From Acanthaster planci (taxonomy: Eukaryota; Echinodermata; Asteroidea; Valvatida; Acanthasteridae): a stretch of 64,000 nt of DNA. The position numbers were made by a program, and so were the translations under genes. The stretch is taken from the NCBI RefSeq assembly GCF_001949145.1, contig NW_019091475.1, positions 813,722 through 877,721 on the forward strand. The letters are read 5' to 3'. The notes under the pieces are model-generated. The model was given only the letters and a program-made list of their open reading frames with translations. It was not told the DNA's origin and ran no database searches. The first letter of the stretch is position 1. The number at the start of each line of letters is the position of its first letter. Positions 40,401 through 50,447 of this stretch are shown here, one piece after another.

Positions 40401-43400
40401 GCAAAACCCTGATCATCCCTGCCATTCTGAATCAAACTAATGTATGTGACTGTACACGCAGCTCCATGATCAAGTTCACTGTACATGTAAATGTATCCAA
40501 GTCTGACAAACATTCTACTGGGCTGAGTGGGCTCATAATGCAATGTTCAGGTGTTGATATTTTGATGTTTGGTTTAAATCATGGCGATTTTGATGGGTTT
40601 GGGTTGATAGTCCAATTGATTTTGACATTCAACTCCAACTGTCCATGAATGAGCATACATGTACTCGGTATACACGGTATATACACAGACCAGTACATGT
40701 ATGCACTGTACAGGGCGGGAACTTCGTTCTTGAAGAGGCAAGGCACTTTTTCAATTGCAAAGGGCACTTGTATTAGAAAATTATCCTACAATATGGAGAT
40801 ATTTCAATGGTCATCCAGCCAAAGACCAGGGGCATCAAGGCAATTGCCTCTGATGCCTCTGTGACCTTCCTTCCCTTCATAATCACCGTCTCTAAGGGTT
40901 CAGTCCACTAATTCAAGCCCCATTGAAAAGAGTGTAAAATTAGCNNNNNNNNNNNNNNNNNNNNNNNNNNNNNNNNNNNNNNNNNNNNNNNNNNNNNNNN
41001 NNNNNNNNNNNNNNNNNNNNNNNNNNNNNNNNNNNNNNNNNNNNNNNNNNNNNNNNNNNNNNNNNNNNNNNNNNNNNNNNNNNNNNNNNNNNNNNNNNNN
41101 NNNNNNNNNNNNNNNNNNNNNNNNNNNNNNNNNNNNNNCTTTCTCGGGCACTTAAGACCATTTTTCAACCGTAGTTTTTAGCCCTTCTGCCCTCATATGA
41201 AAGCTCAAAGACCCAGGGAGTTGATCCTGGCAACGATTTACACAATCTCACCATTTTGGGGGCCAAACAATCTCCTTTTTTAAAAGATACTGTGGGGGCA
41301 CTTTTAATGCTAATGAGCTGGTCAAAAATTCTCACTTGAATTAGTGGTCTGCACCCCTAATTGTCAATGCCATCTACATGTACATGTAGTTTTTCAGGAA
41401 TGAAAAACCGTGGCACGGGTGGTGCTGAATGCCTGCAGATACAGCAGTTTATGAATCTGAATGTACTTACATGTACCCCTTCAAGTTCCAATTCCACTGT
41501 ACTGGATAAGTTAAATTGTCTGCATTCAACTATCCCCTATCATTCAACCAGATGACAGGCTTCTCATAATCCCCCACATCAACAAACACTGACTGTGATG
41601 CTCTGCTCAAAGACTCTCCCTTGCACTGCTCCAACCCACCACTGGAGGCCTGACCAACCACACAGGGCCTTGCTAGACAACAATGTAACTTTGTTCTCTT
41701 TTTCTGGCCAGTACACCGGATGCCATTCTGGGGCACAACACAAACAACTGCATTCCTCTGCATGCACAGAGGAGGCCCCCCTGCAGACTGATTTCAGAAG
41801 TGAGCCCTCCTGGAGTGATGAATATTCATTAGGGCTGTTCCAGACACCCTGGATGGGGGCGCCAGTCTACACAAACACGTCGCTCATTTTACAGTTTTCA
41901 GTATTGTAGGAATATGCTGGGGGAACAACATTGACAAGGGCCCACCACATGTTCAAAATGAATTCTTGTTTACATGTACTGTATCAAAATGTTCACCATC
42001 TTAGCATACAGTAAGACCTTCCGGTATTGGTACCCAAGTGTGAGCAATTATTTTGCACTTTTTCCCACGACCTAAACCTGGGACTCTGCGCCAAAAGCAC
42101 CTACATGTACACGTAATTATTGGAATACCGTTAGAGATAAACATCAGTGATAAAAGTGAGCTGATGATGGAGGTCCATAAACATGTAGAACAGAAAGACA
42201 AAATAAATGCTGACCTGACTCATGTGAGCAAAGAACACAATTTTCTGACTGTTCAACATTCTCAGATGATTTTTGCTGCAATATTTATATTTCGGTCCAG
42301 CCGTCCCATGCTCCTGGAATTCAAAGGTCCTAGGGGTCCCTCCTGCACGATAATTTATTACTTTGGGGTTCAGATGTCAGGGGCAATTTTGCTCCCTGAA
42401 TGGAGATGTCGAATTCCTCACTACAATGATACATCATCGCTACAAGGAGTCAAGCACTTACATGTACATGTACATGTAGTTCAGCAGTGTCCAAAAAAAA
42501 AATGAGTCATGCCCAAAAATTTGTTTTTCTGCATGTTTGACAAAGGCATGACAGGGGGGCAACATCTTGTAACTAAGCCATAAAAAGAGGTAAGCGCGTA
42601 TGCACTAGTACACTACACTGTACGTGTATATGTACACATGTACATGTACGCATGTAATACATCATACAGGTGGGGGTTGATACATGTACATTGGCAATGT
42701 ATTTTCTCACCTTCAGCCCTATTCACTGTCAGCTGCATACATGTAGGCACAGGTGTCTTCAGGAAAGTGTGCTTTGAAAACTTGGGCAATATTGAACAGG
42801 ATTTCACGGAAAGAGAAGCCCTCATTAACTGCATGTAGCGGTAATAAAGCAAGTCAAAGTGTCAGCAGATGGCTACAAATTTGGCAACTGGTGTGAATTC
42901 CGACTATGCATGAGACAAGGGGGATCAAAATAAAGCCCCCCCCCTCCTCCCATTTTTCCACCAAGACGTTGCAACCATGTGAATAATGCTGTGAATTTTT
43001 AGGGTTGTTAATAGCAAACAAAGTACCCAAAGGGCGCGGCGCTTGCTGTTCCTTCTCGGACAAAGTACAAAAAATAATAACCCATGAACAACCTCCCCAA
43101 AAATGGAGATTTTGAGGTTTGGAGTTACAAAATCCTGAGAAATGACGCCCTGTGCAAATGTATGAAGAGATCATAAATGTACCTTTGATCTTCGGCTAGT
43201 GCAACATTCTGTGGGCAAATAAACAGGATACTACAATATATGGACCTTGTCCAAAAAGGAAATTTTTGTGTTTTTCTCATCAAAGCAAAAACAAGTGGCC
43301 TCGGACAGCTTTTTTTTTCAACTAACGATTTGTATACATTTTTATTTGAATGCACATATGAATGACACATTTCTTACCTTGGACTCAAGACAATCCTTCT

Positions 43401-45046
43401 CTGCCATCCATGATTCATCAAGCATTATCTCTTTGAATGCTGTATCCTTCAACAGTTGTTTAATGTTCGAATTTACTTGAATTCTGTCACCGGATGCCGT
43501 GACTTCGATGGACGGACTCTCGGCTTCATTATCACATTGCACAATCTCATTGGCCAAATGCTGATTCTTTTCACTACTGGTATCTGTCTTGACTTCCAGA
43601 GGAAATGCTGTTACATCGGAATGCTGGTTGGTGTCCAATTGCGGTGTATCTGGCAATTGTTGCTGTTCGGTTGGAAAGTCTACAGTTCTTGTATCTTCAT
43701 TTATGTGTTCAGAGGTCACTTGTCCAGTTCCATTTGATGGATCCCCACTAGGATCTGGTTGGCACTGTACTGGCACTGGCCCTGTATTTGGTGAATCGTG
43801 ATTGGCTGGGAAGGGGTCCCATGACCCTGGTTCTGTTTCCTGATTGGCCTGGGCTATTGATTTGTCAGGCTGAGCAAAAGATGACCAGAGGTCATCCTCC
43901 TCAGCAGTAACTGTGGGAGGCAACCAAATAAAGAGTAATATGAACACAAGAGGGCGCTGTGACTGGTTAATGGTTCAGGAAGCACAGCTTGGTACAGAAC
44001 TTGAAAAAAATGCCAATTGATACTGAACAACATGCTCTGGACACACCATCTGTTTGTGCATGTTGTGCACACATCCGTGCCCATGAATGACGTGATGTGT
44101 ACAAAACACAAGACAGTTTCACGATATAAAGAATAACACCTTGACGTACACGTACATTTTAGCAATCACTGCATTTGTACCACCAAACTGGTACTTTCTG
44201 CACAGCATTCTCAGAGAACGGGGCCCTTCATCATCCCTCTATTTTCACTTACACTTGAGGGATGACTGTCCTTAAATCTAAATACTCAGCGTGGGCTGAA
44301 GTTTTGCCAATGAATGTATGAAATACAGTTTTTACAAAGGTGACACAACTATATCGGATTTGGGCTGGAATAACATTGTGGATTCCTCAATTTACATGTA
44401 GCTGCATGCATTTGGTTTCAATGAGAATGCTACACACGATCAATTTTACATTACCTGAAACTGTCTTGAATTCTTCATCAACAAGACCAGATCTGAAAAT
44501 CAAATCTGTCTCAGACATCTCACAAAAGTTATCCATGAAGCCGGCCCCAAACGCATCAGGATCTCTCCCAAATGGGTTTGCAGTTGGTTGCAGTCCCTGG
44601 CTTCGGTGAGGTCGGGTTGGACTGGGTGGATCTTGTTCTGAAGCCTCTCTGGTGTCTAATACTGAATGGTGGGTACCTGGGTCATCTCCCCATGGTGACG
44701 CAGGAACTGTACCCTCAGGCGCATCGTCACGACTGCCGTTGGACATCCCTGGCCAATCATCAGAGGCACCATCTGTCAAAGTCCAACACGTCACGTCGGA
44801 GCTGGCCGAAATTTCCGGCTGAGTAGAATCACCGGAAAAGCCTTCTTCGTCAAATGCTGTATTTTGAGCTTTGTCGGCGAGTAGGGCTGGATGACCTTCG
44901 GTGGGTCCGCCCTGATCCGACCCTCCGGCGAATTCCCTTCCCTCGCCACAGCTGTCACCGTTGGATCCAGCCTGGTGGGGCAAAGGGTCGCCGTCGGTCC
45001 AGGGTGTTAAGGTCTGCTTGTTCAGCTTCTTGGGTACAACATCCAT
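19393..45046 (-). CDS. AKAP2/MISP-family scaffold protein, 8 exons
   Basis: Exons in transcript order: 44455-45046, 43378-43910, (29845-30147), 23416-27231, 22610-23093, 21696-21950, 19874-20094, 19393-19467. Every junction is in phase. Without the bracketed exon the protein has 1,991 aa, with it 2,092. The C-terminal half carries five REIRL/EREE motifs (for example VQREIRLQREREG) and ends RRSLIMAQQWEEKFK. I recognise these as the AKAP2 C-terminal region shared by AKAP2/PALM2-AKAP2 and MISP, proteins that organise cortical actin and spindle orientation or anchor PKA. Most of the rest is acidic, proline/serine-rich and probably disordered. The start is the first ATG of the 5'-most exon, in a CAGCAATGG context. 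Upstream non-coding exons may exist. Family call good; AKAP2-type versus MISP-type unresolved. Confidence 0.75.
19874..20094 (-). CDS. Scaffold gene exon G
   Basis: The exon reads EETLSPVKRSPYSQAES and then LIQQEIRLQQEREDQYRREK, the most C-terminal REIRL motif, followed by a short LMSPTSPRL with SP sites. Enters phase 1, leaves phase 0 at TCAGAG|GTATGT. Confidence 0.8.
20095..21695 (-). other. Scaffold intron with ACATGT-rich repeats
   Basis: The intron between exons F and G is loaded with ACATGT/GTACATGTAC strings, densest at 20705-20885. Several long open frames here (up to about 150 codons, both strands) have Cys/Thr/His-rich composition caused by the repeat and no splice support. No other feature seen. 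Confidence 0.6.
20705..20885. repeat. ACATGT-rich palindromic repeat cluster
   Basis: Clustered TACATGTAC and GTACATGTACC units alternate with unique sequence. The unit is its own reverse complement, so the cluster can pair with itself and reads alike on both strands. Similar clusters recur throughout the window. Confidence 0.7.
21696..21950 (-). CDS. Scaffold gene exon F
   Basis: This exon encodes a proline-rich run (AQPSPRPLPPNSPDFPDSP) and then a helical stretch, YYLKTVNYYIEKEFEEERRR. The latter may be a diverged copy of the REIRL motif or a conserved part of the AKAP2 C-terminal region. Enters and leaves in phase 1. The donor is the unusual ACAG|GTTAG. Confidence 0.75.
21951..22609 (-). 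other. Scaffold intron (exons E-F)
   Basis: Intron between exons E and F. I see no coding sequence, repeat or regulatory element that I can support, only AT-rich unique sequence. Confidence 0.5.
22610..23093 (-). CDS. Scaffold gene exon E
   Basis: The acceptor CTTCACCCACAG is followed in phase 0 by QGQQRPPSPIVVRPPSP, a proline-rich stretch with repeated PPSP (possible SH3/WW ligand). Two REIRL-family motifs follow: VQREIRLAKEREAEL (22878-22940) and MERDIRLAEERETML (22611-22676). The exon ends phase 1 at AGAG|GTAAAG, completing Gly with the next exon. Confidence 0.8.
23094..23415 (-). other. Scaffold intron (exons D-E)
   Basis: Short intron of 322 bases, with a GAG|GTATGTG donor and a pyrimidine-rich CTTTTCTTCACCCACAG acceptor. 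Nothing else seen. Confidence 0.7.
23416..27231 (-). CDS. Scaffold gene exon D, 3.8-kb central exon
   Basis: Exactly 1,272 codons, phase 0 at both ends, acceptor TATTTCAG and donor GAG|GTATGT. From the N-terminal side it holds an acidic region with a 28-29-residue repeat (SD..R.LNELGDGT, 26404-26808), an 18-19-residue AAEPP repeat (25430-25712), a PP1-type KKKVSW motif (25262-25285), a basic block with RRMFSFEVKLKEAAREK, and two REIR-type motifs (24335-24410, 23845-23930). Low-complexity composition suggests a long disordered scaffold. Nothing here is enzymatic. Confidence 0.85.
27232..29844 (-). other. Scaffold intron with scattered ACATGT arrays
   Basis: Intron between exons C and D. It contains ACATGT arrays near 27590-27625, 27885-27960 and 28975-29412, also mixed with ACCGGTAC. 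No exon is supported. Open frames within the arrays are repeat artefacts. Confidence 0.6.
29321..29413. repeat. ACATGT tandem array
   Basis: Near-continuous TACATGTACATGTAC units, interrupted by a short unique segment and resuming at 29394. Self-complementary, as in the other clusters. Confidence 0.75.
29845..30147 (-). CDS. Scaffold gene exon C, possible RII-binding helix
   Basis: The reading frame opens MSYSSQSANDFN and ends KILNSQAVDRI at ATT|GTGAGT, phase 0. An in-frame TGA lies 12 bases upstream of the ATG and the upstream polypyrimidine tract is poor. It may therefore be an alternative first exon with its own promoter. Residues 80-93 (VFSAVADTLVSKIL) have paired aliphatic residues every four positions, the pattern of PKA-RII-binding amphipathic helices. 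Because the exon is phase 0, using or skipping it would add or remove the helix without shifting frame. Confidence 0.55.
31517..31615. repeat. ACATGT array
   Basis: Alternating TACATGTACATGTATGCA units with ATGCATACATGCA variants over about 100 bases. Same class as the other clusters. Confidence 0.65.
33316..33376. repeat. Longest perfect ACATGT array
   Basis: About 35 bases of uninterrupted (TACATG)n from 33316, followed by a broken continuation to 33376. This is the cleanest array in the window and the best place to test whether the repeat is length-variable. Confidence 0.8.
33751..34106. mobile_element. piggyBac-type MITE (TTAA, CCCTAAC ends)
   Basis: The element opens TTAACCCTAAC and closes GTTAGGGTTAA, giving TTAA at both outer edges and a 7-base CCCTAAC terminal inverted repeat, as expected for piggyBac-derived elements. 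Inside the left end is a hairpin with 16-base perfect arms (CCTCAATCCTCCAAAA and its complement) around a short loop. GGAGGATTGAGG recurs near the right end. At about 356 bp without coding capacity it is non-autonomous. Confidence 0.65.
36676..36948 (+). CDS. Unexplained plus-strand ORF, possible terminal exon
   Basis: A frame open from 36658 to a TAA at 36946-36948 reads ALYKKAAPIDDNASRL at 36676 after an ATCAG acceptor-like site. It continues through NTLEQKIQQEFTHQG and VTRQGVQDLKLKPTKVY to SPPPIQQLLQTA. Composition (Lys, Gln, Pro; helical then proline-rich) looks more like protein than the surrounding intron does. It has no ATG and no partner exon that I can find, and it lies antisense inside the scaffold gene's intron. 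It could be a retrocopy or the last exon of an unseen gene. I do not recognise it. Confidence 0.3.
   Translation, partial: ALYKKAAPIDDNASRLTVPSSKKGPASEWNLEGHQTDLNTLEQKIQQEFTHQGHVTRQGVQDLKLKPTKVYTKKQSPGSPPPIQQLLQTA
40896..41356. mobile_element. TIR element with 4-bp CTAA duplications, gap inside
   Basis: Left end GGGTTCAGTCCACTAATTCA and right end (complemented) GGGTGCAGACCACTAATTCA agree at 18 of 20 positions shown. CTAA flanks both ends (40892-40895, 41357-41360), a plausible target duplication. The internal part near 41190-41330 recurs at 50133-50351. No coding sequence is visible; the centre is replaced by Ns. Confidence 0.65.
40945..41138. other. Assembly gap (194 N)
   Basis: A run of Ns falls inside a terminal-inverted-repeat element. 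Self-pairing or multi-copy sequence often breaks assemblies, which may explain its position. Open frames across it are meaningless. Confidence 0.99.
42616..42652. repeat. ACATGT array
   Basis: GTACGTGTATATGTACACATGTACATGTACGCATG-type run, split here for brevity: TGTACACATGTACATGTAC is the clean part. Same class as the other arrays. Confidence 0.6.
43378..43910 (-). CDS. Scaffold gene exon B
   Basis: A strong acceptor (CCTCCCACAG) and donor (AAG|GTAAGA) bound the exon, which enters in phase 1 and ends in phase 0. The product begins TAEEDDLWSSFAQPDK and contains SWDPFPANHD. WxxF and DPF motifs of this kind bind AP-2 appendages in endocytic proteins, though short motifs also occur by chance. 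The remainder is acidic and Gln/Thr-rich. The phase-0 end lets it join either exon 29845-30147 or exon 23416-27231. Confidence 0.7.
43911..44454 (-). other. Scaffold intron (exons A-B)
   Basis: Intron between the first two coding exons, with donor TCAG|GTAATG and acceptor CCTCCCACAG. No other feature seen. Confidence 0.7.
44455..45046 (-). CDS. Scaffold gene exon A (5'-most coding exon)
   Basis: This exon encodes 197 residues from MDVVPKKLNKQ and ends phase 1 at TCAG|GTAATG. It is rich in Asp, Ser and Gly and holds an NPF tripeptide (ANPFGRDPDAFGAGF), a typical EH-domain ligand, plus several W-containing acidic patches (DDWPG, SPWGDDPG). No globular domain is visible. The split G joins TT of the next exon to make Val. 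Confidence 0.7.
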
Positions 45047-46663
45047 TGCTGAACTGCTAATAAATTCACTTCTGTACTTCTCTCTTGTTGGGTGCTGCTG
45101 TGGGTATGTTTACCTGCGAAGCAGATGACAAGTTTATTGAGAGTTGTCAACAAACATCCTCTTGGCAGGGATCAGGTGCACACACCATATTTTAAGAAAG
45201 CTCTACCCAGAGATAGAGTACAGTGCACATATGTGCCGCTATCTCTTTCCATTAGACCCACAATCAGAAGTTGTTCATTTCAACCAGGTATCTATTTTTA
45301 TATTTTTAATTTGCAAATTACATGTACATGTACAATTTCTACGCATTATTCTACACAAGGACCACAAAAGGCGACTGATTCATTTCTGTAGCTTCAGTTA
45401 TATGCCATTAAAATCTGTTCAGTACAAACTATGCAAATTAAAATCAAATATTTGGCCACGTCATGTTGCTGAATTATCCGATATCCTGTTGATCAAACAT
45501 GCTTGACACTTCAACGCTTGGACACAAAGGTGATCTGGTTTTGGATGATTTTTAGTTGTGGTAATGTTTGACAGGGTATTTACTTAAGGGTGTCATTCTC
45601 TCAATGAAAGCCTACAGCCATGACAGCTGCACAGATGGTATGGACTGCAGCAGCTGCACTTATCATGTCACTGGTTTTGGAACTAATTATTATTATTATT
45701 TTTTTTTTATTATCAGTCATAGTTATGTGATGTACCATACTTTTTGTAATTTTATTGGCACATACAAAAACGTATACATGAGGTACATATATGGCATACC
45801 AGTGTGTCACACAAAATGATAGTACCAGTAAGTGTATATTCCTTATGTTATGTATTTACAGGTATGTAATTCGTCTGTCTTGCAGATGCACTAAAGCCAC
45901 AGGCCTGCATGTGTCATATTGGAATACCATTGTGATACATGTATGTACAACATTGAAAATACACTAAAAAAAAAAAATAAGAAATAATGAACATCCTTGA
46001 AATGAACACATAACACAGCGGGAGTGCGTAAGAGAAATAAAATAAACCAGGAGTTAGTTTACTTTTTCTTTGATGCATGTCTATGTGCATGTCATGCACA
46101 TACATGTATTTTATAATCTTGATCCGTTATCTGAAATAGACTGCAAAACTCAGCATGGTGTACATAGTTCAAGTTTGCATCAATGCAAACAATGCAACAC
46201 ATTTATGCATGAAACAGGATTCCAGTTTCTGTAGTATCGGTGAACAGCACCCTGTCTAAATACACTTGCTCACGAGATATGACGCCAAGGTCTTGATCGA
46301 TGTCTACAACCTTAATGGATTTATTATCTGATGACTTCTGATATCATCGAGTTGATTGAAGTCTTATGGCCAATTTTATGACAACCATGGGGAAAAGAGA
46401 GAATTACATGTATGCATAGAACGGATTGACCAAAAGCACTGAGAGAGATTTGAATTGTTCAAGGGAGGGAGAGTTGAGGGTTTGCACCTGGGGGTCATTC
46501 CCCCCCCCAAAATGGGGTTATAACAAATGAAGATCAAATAATTTGAACAAAAAATTTCCCCCCATAGTAGTGTTCACATACAGGTATTTGTTTCAGGAAA
46601 GCTGAAAAGAAAAAGGCCAGTTCACATTATAAAATTGCTATTTTGTGATGCCGATCAATATTC

Positions 46664-46705
46664 GACACTACGGAAATTCGCAGCTCTGCGAATTTCCGGA
46701 GTGTC
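46664..46705. repeat. 42-base hairpin
   Basis: Arms GACACTACGGAAATTCGCAG and CTGCGAATTTCCGGAGTGTC pair over 20 positions with one mismatch, separated by a 2-base spacer. No TIR-type context or gene adjoins it. Confidence 0.8.
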
Positions 46706-47639
46706 TAAGGTACCTGTTATTAGTTACCAATGTGGCCCTATGCTGGGAGTGATCTCGTCAAATATCTGGACATGTACATGTGTCTCTGAAAAATGTAGAC
46801 TCAAGTTGTGTATCCAACTAATTGGCTAGAACTCTGGCATCTACAAAACAAACATCTCAATTTATAGCCAAACTAATTAAAAAGAATGATGAAAATTTGT
46901 CATCAAGCAAATGACAAAACCAATACTGCACCTGACGCCTTCAACCACAACCCCCCCCCCAAAAAGAGAGTAGTCTCTTAATCTACCGGTAAGTGCTTAG
47001 CATATGGTTATTTCCAGCGAACATGGTATCTCGACTGCAGCAGTGAGGACTTTTGTGCTTTGCCTCGAAGTCTGAGAGGGGCCAGAGCATAAACCTGAAA
47101 GGTACTGAATTTTCATTTCTAACACCCTATGACTTGCTGCTACTGTAACCACTGAATGTGTCAGTCAGTCAGTCGCCCTCCTTATCCTCAGTCAAGCGTA
47201 GAGGCTTTTCACACCAGTAAAATGACTAAACTGTCAAGAATCCTTGCTCTTTTTGTTAGTCACAAAAGAACTGCTGGTGCAGGCGGTCACCTTTGATATG
47301 GTCCAATGGGTCCAGTGTACTCACAAAAACTACATGGTATTTACAATCTCTCCTGTGCCAACCTACCCTGCTGGTACATGTACATGTATGCTTGTAAATT
47401 ACAGTACCTTCTGTTCACATTGCTGTTGAACTTTGATTCGTAAAAGACATCAAATTTCCTTTTCAAATATTTAGAGAGAAACGGATCCACACTTTTAGAT
47501 TTCAATCGGTGCTTGGACCTTAAAAAAACTGAACCCTGCTCATTTAAAGACATGAAAAACCCACACACTGCCTTGTCCTTGCTCTGTGCTTCAACCTACC
47601 GGTAATTATTTTGTTCGGTGTCCTCATCAGCCTCTGAAA

Positions 47640-47745
47640 TACATACATGTACACTGTACATGCAGGTCTCATGAACAAAAACATTCTGAACACTTGTGTA
47701 GGTACATGTACGTGTCCTGATGTACATGTACGTACATACATTTGT
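47640..47745. repeat. ACATGT array
   Basis: TACATGTACAC, GTACATGTACGTG and TGTACATGTACGTAC units occur in this interval, with more at 47860-47880. Same class as the other arrays. Confidence 0.6.
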
Positions 47746-49244
47746 ACACACATGCCTCTTGACGGCAAATGAAAATGAAAACCCCCTTTTGAAATTGAAG
47801 TACATGTGCATGTGAAGAACAACTCTGCCTTCCTTTGAGTGTTCACAGTATTCACACTATACTGTACATGTACATGTACTTCTTGATACATGTGTGTACC
47901 TGCTGCTGTCATGTCCATTCAAGTAGAGTTATCGTACATGTACATGCAGACAACTTACCCTACATTTTGTACCAATGCAATGTGTATCAAAAGCTTGGTA
48001 CATTATATGGTACTGAACTGTCGGAATGGGAGCTGGTCACTGCCTGAAACTGATGATTAACTTTAGCAGAAGATTCTGTCACCTAAGCCACTTGCCAAAG
48101 GCAATCTCACTGCATTCTTTTGCCCTCAAAAACATGAAAGTCCTATCGTGGCATAGAACTGTATCCTTGTGAACTGTCATGAGGGTTTAACACTACAACG
48201 GTGATAAAAAAGGTTTACAATCAGCGAAAAAAAATGGTGATGATTAAGAGAAACACCAAGGGTTTGTTAAAACATCTACTGAGTGGGTTTCAATGGAAAC
48301 TCCCGCAATAAACAGTTTACAGTGCTCCAGACTTTTCTTTGTATTCAATCAAAATTTTCCGTTGTACACAATATACACGTAGGCATATATGTACATACAG
48401 ACCCAGTGCATCTATAAACCTCTTACAACGCGCAAAAAATGCATGCCACATAACAACAGATGTTCCGGTTACTGGATGGTGGCTGAATCAACCAGAAAAA
48501 TTCCAAGCTACATGGCCTTGAGAATTTACAATAACAATGGAATGGAATGAGTCACACACGTACATGTACAAGTGCATCAAATTAGCAACACCCTAATTGG
48601 TGAAAAATACAAATGGAAAAGAAAATGGACTCAATTGGTACGTCTTCACGGTAAAAACAGTCATTTGAGTTCAACAACTACGATACATGTAATCTTAATC
48701 TTAAGTACAGTATGCTTTTCACTCCAACAATGCTCACACGGTTCAGGGCATTTTGGCAAGAAATTCTCCACAAAATCAATTACTTCTACTGAGGGAGAGT
48801 GTTCCACACCACGGACATCACTGGACACCCTGTGCATGAGTATTAGACTGGTCTGAAAAATTCTAACTGATTTGTCATACGTTTAAGTTGGGCCTATGTC
48901 CAGTTGCCAGGTCCTTTATTTTGCTGCTTTGAAAACCAATCCGACTTGACAATAGGCCTAAGTGGTGAAACTAGGGACCTTCGTTAAATATTTTCCCAGC
49001 TTGAATCACATCACGCAGGCATAATGACAATGTTACTCAGTCATGTTTACTGTTAAAAGTGGTTAATTTGACTTTCGTCTGATTTGGACTTTTTTTATGC
49101 ATGTTATCATGGTTATTATGGTTACTACGTTCTGGCAGTAGGCCTATTATTACTTAGGCCTAGGCCCTACTTCTTCTTGAATCTAAGTCTTGCGCCAACT
49201 TCATTTGAAGATTAAAGCACATTGAACATGTTGAAACGAGAAGC

Positions 49245-49420
49245 AGTTACAGTTTTAGAGGTGGGAGGGAAACCCCATAGGAATATTCTGCGTAAAACCC
49301 ACAGAATCAGGTAGGGACTGAAAACCCAATCCACCCGTGGACTGAGCCAGGAATCAAACCAGGACCGCAGAGGTGGACGTGGTGGAAGGCGAGGAAAGAA
49401 CCATTGCGTCAACCCGATTC
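49245..49420 (-). repeat. SINE/LINE-type element, minus orientation
   Basis: The plus strand reads GGTGGGAGGGAAACCCC, then ATCAAACCAGGACCGCAGAG and GTGGTGGAAGGCGAGG. Complemented, this gives a B-box-like GGTTTGATTCC. The combination is familiar from widespread animal SINE or L2/CR1-linked repeats that carry a tRNA-like end. The exact family cannot be named from the sequence. Confidence 0.5.
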
Positions 49421-50132
49421 CCCTGCCATGCCTGCTGCTACTATACTAGCACATGGAAACACTAAATGTCAGTGTGGAATTCCTGCCATGCTTACCATGA
49501 CCATGCTTACCCATAAGCGAGGCAAGTTGTCCGTGAGTAGGCCTAGTAGTACTAACTTTTTACGAAATGGGTTCAATTCATGCATGCAGTTTGTGCACAT
49601 TCAAGATCTCAAGTTCTAACCGGACCACTCACTCGGTGCCACTCCAGTCCAGTCGGACTCACTGCTATTGTGCTACTCATTCGAACCACTTGCAATATCT
49701 CAGCACACAATATGTTTACTGTCATGGTGACTCCATGGAATGTCATGGGAATGTGTAATAAACAAAACCGCACGATTTAAGAAAACGTATCACACTTCAG
49801 CAGCTGCTGGCCTGAAACCAGGCCAACCGCGCAGTGCAGTCCAGTTGATCAGAACTTAAGCGGCGTTCTTCGGTACGGTGCGGAGACTGTGGAAATATTG
49901 AGGTTAACGTTAGAGGGCGCTATGCACTGTACATAAGCGACCCAATTGAAAAACGTGGAAATCAACAAACTTCAGGGCTTAATAAACTGCAAGCCAACAT
50001 TACTGGACTTTCTCAAACAAAAATTAAATTAACGTGTTGACCCTAGCTTTCCCTTTTCCGATTTCATTTTTACTTAGTTGCGCAAAACAAACATACCCCT
50101 TGAAAAGTGATAATTCCCAAGCCCTCGCTCTA

Positions 50133-50351
50133 CTTTCTGGGGCACTGAGGATTGTTTACTATCCGTCATTTTATCAGCTCTGACATCGGATGGAAGCCCA
50201 AAAACCCAGGGAGTTGATCCTGGCCCATATTTGCACAATCCCTCGATTTTGTTTCTGCCAAACGGTCTTCTTTTTCAAAAGAAACTGTGGGGGCACTTTT
50301 CACGCTTATGAGCTCTGCAGAAATTTTCATTTGAATTAGTTCACTGCTCCC
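50133..50351. mobile_element. Half copy of the 40.9-kb TIR element
   Basis: From CTTTCT.GGGCACT through CCCAGGGAGTTGATCCTGGC, ACTGTGGGGGCACTTTT and TTGAATTAGT to GCTCCC, the sequence follows 41137-41356 in order. Only the right half and right terminus are present. The left terminus was not found. Confidence 0.7.
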
Positions 50352-50447
50352 ATACAGATCACAAAAGCAATTAAAAGGTCTGAAGCCATCGGCGGCCATC
50401 TTACCATGCCAACTTTGAAGTGTTCTTTGGCTCACATGCCATTTGTC

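Larger units (their letters stand above)
30148..43377 (-). other. 13-kb scaffold intron, repeat-rich
   Basis: The largest intron, between exons B and C. It holds ACATGT arrays (31517-31615, 33316-33376, 39170-39262, 42616-42652), a piggyBac-type MITE (33751-34106), a plus-strand ORF of unknown origin (36658-36948) and a TIR element with an N gap (40896-41356). The 136-codon minus-strand frame at 39280-39690 has no splice support or family resemblance. A stretch near 32348-32420 (TTTATTTTATTCGTCCAGGG) could be the end of a LINE but is not identified. Confidence 0.55.

Noticed and set aside
40900-41168. Open frames across the N run
   Set aside because: They consist mostly of undetermined residues and carry no information.
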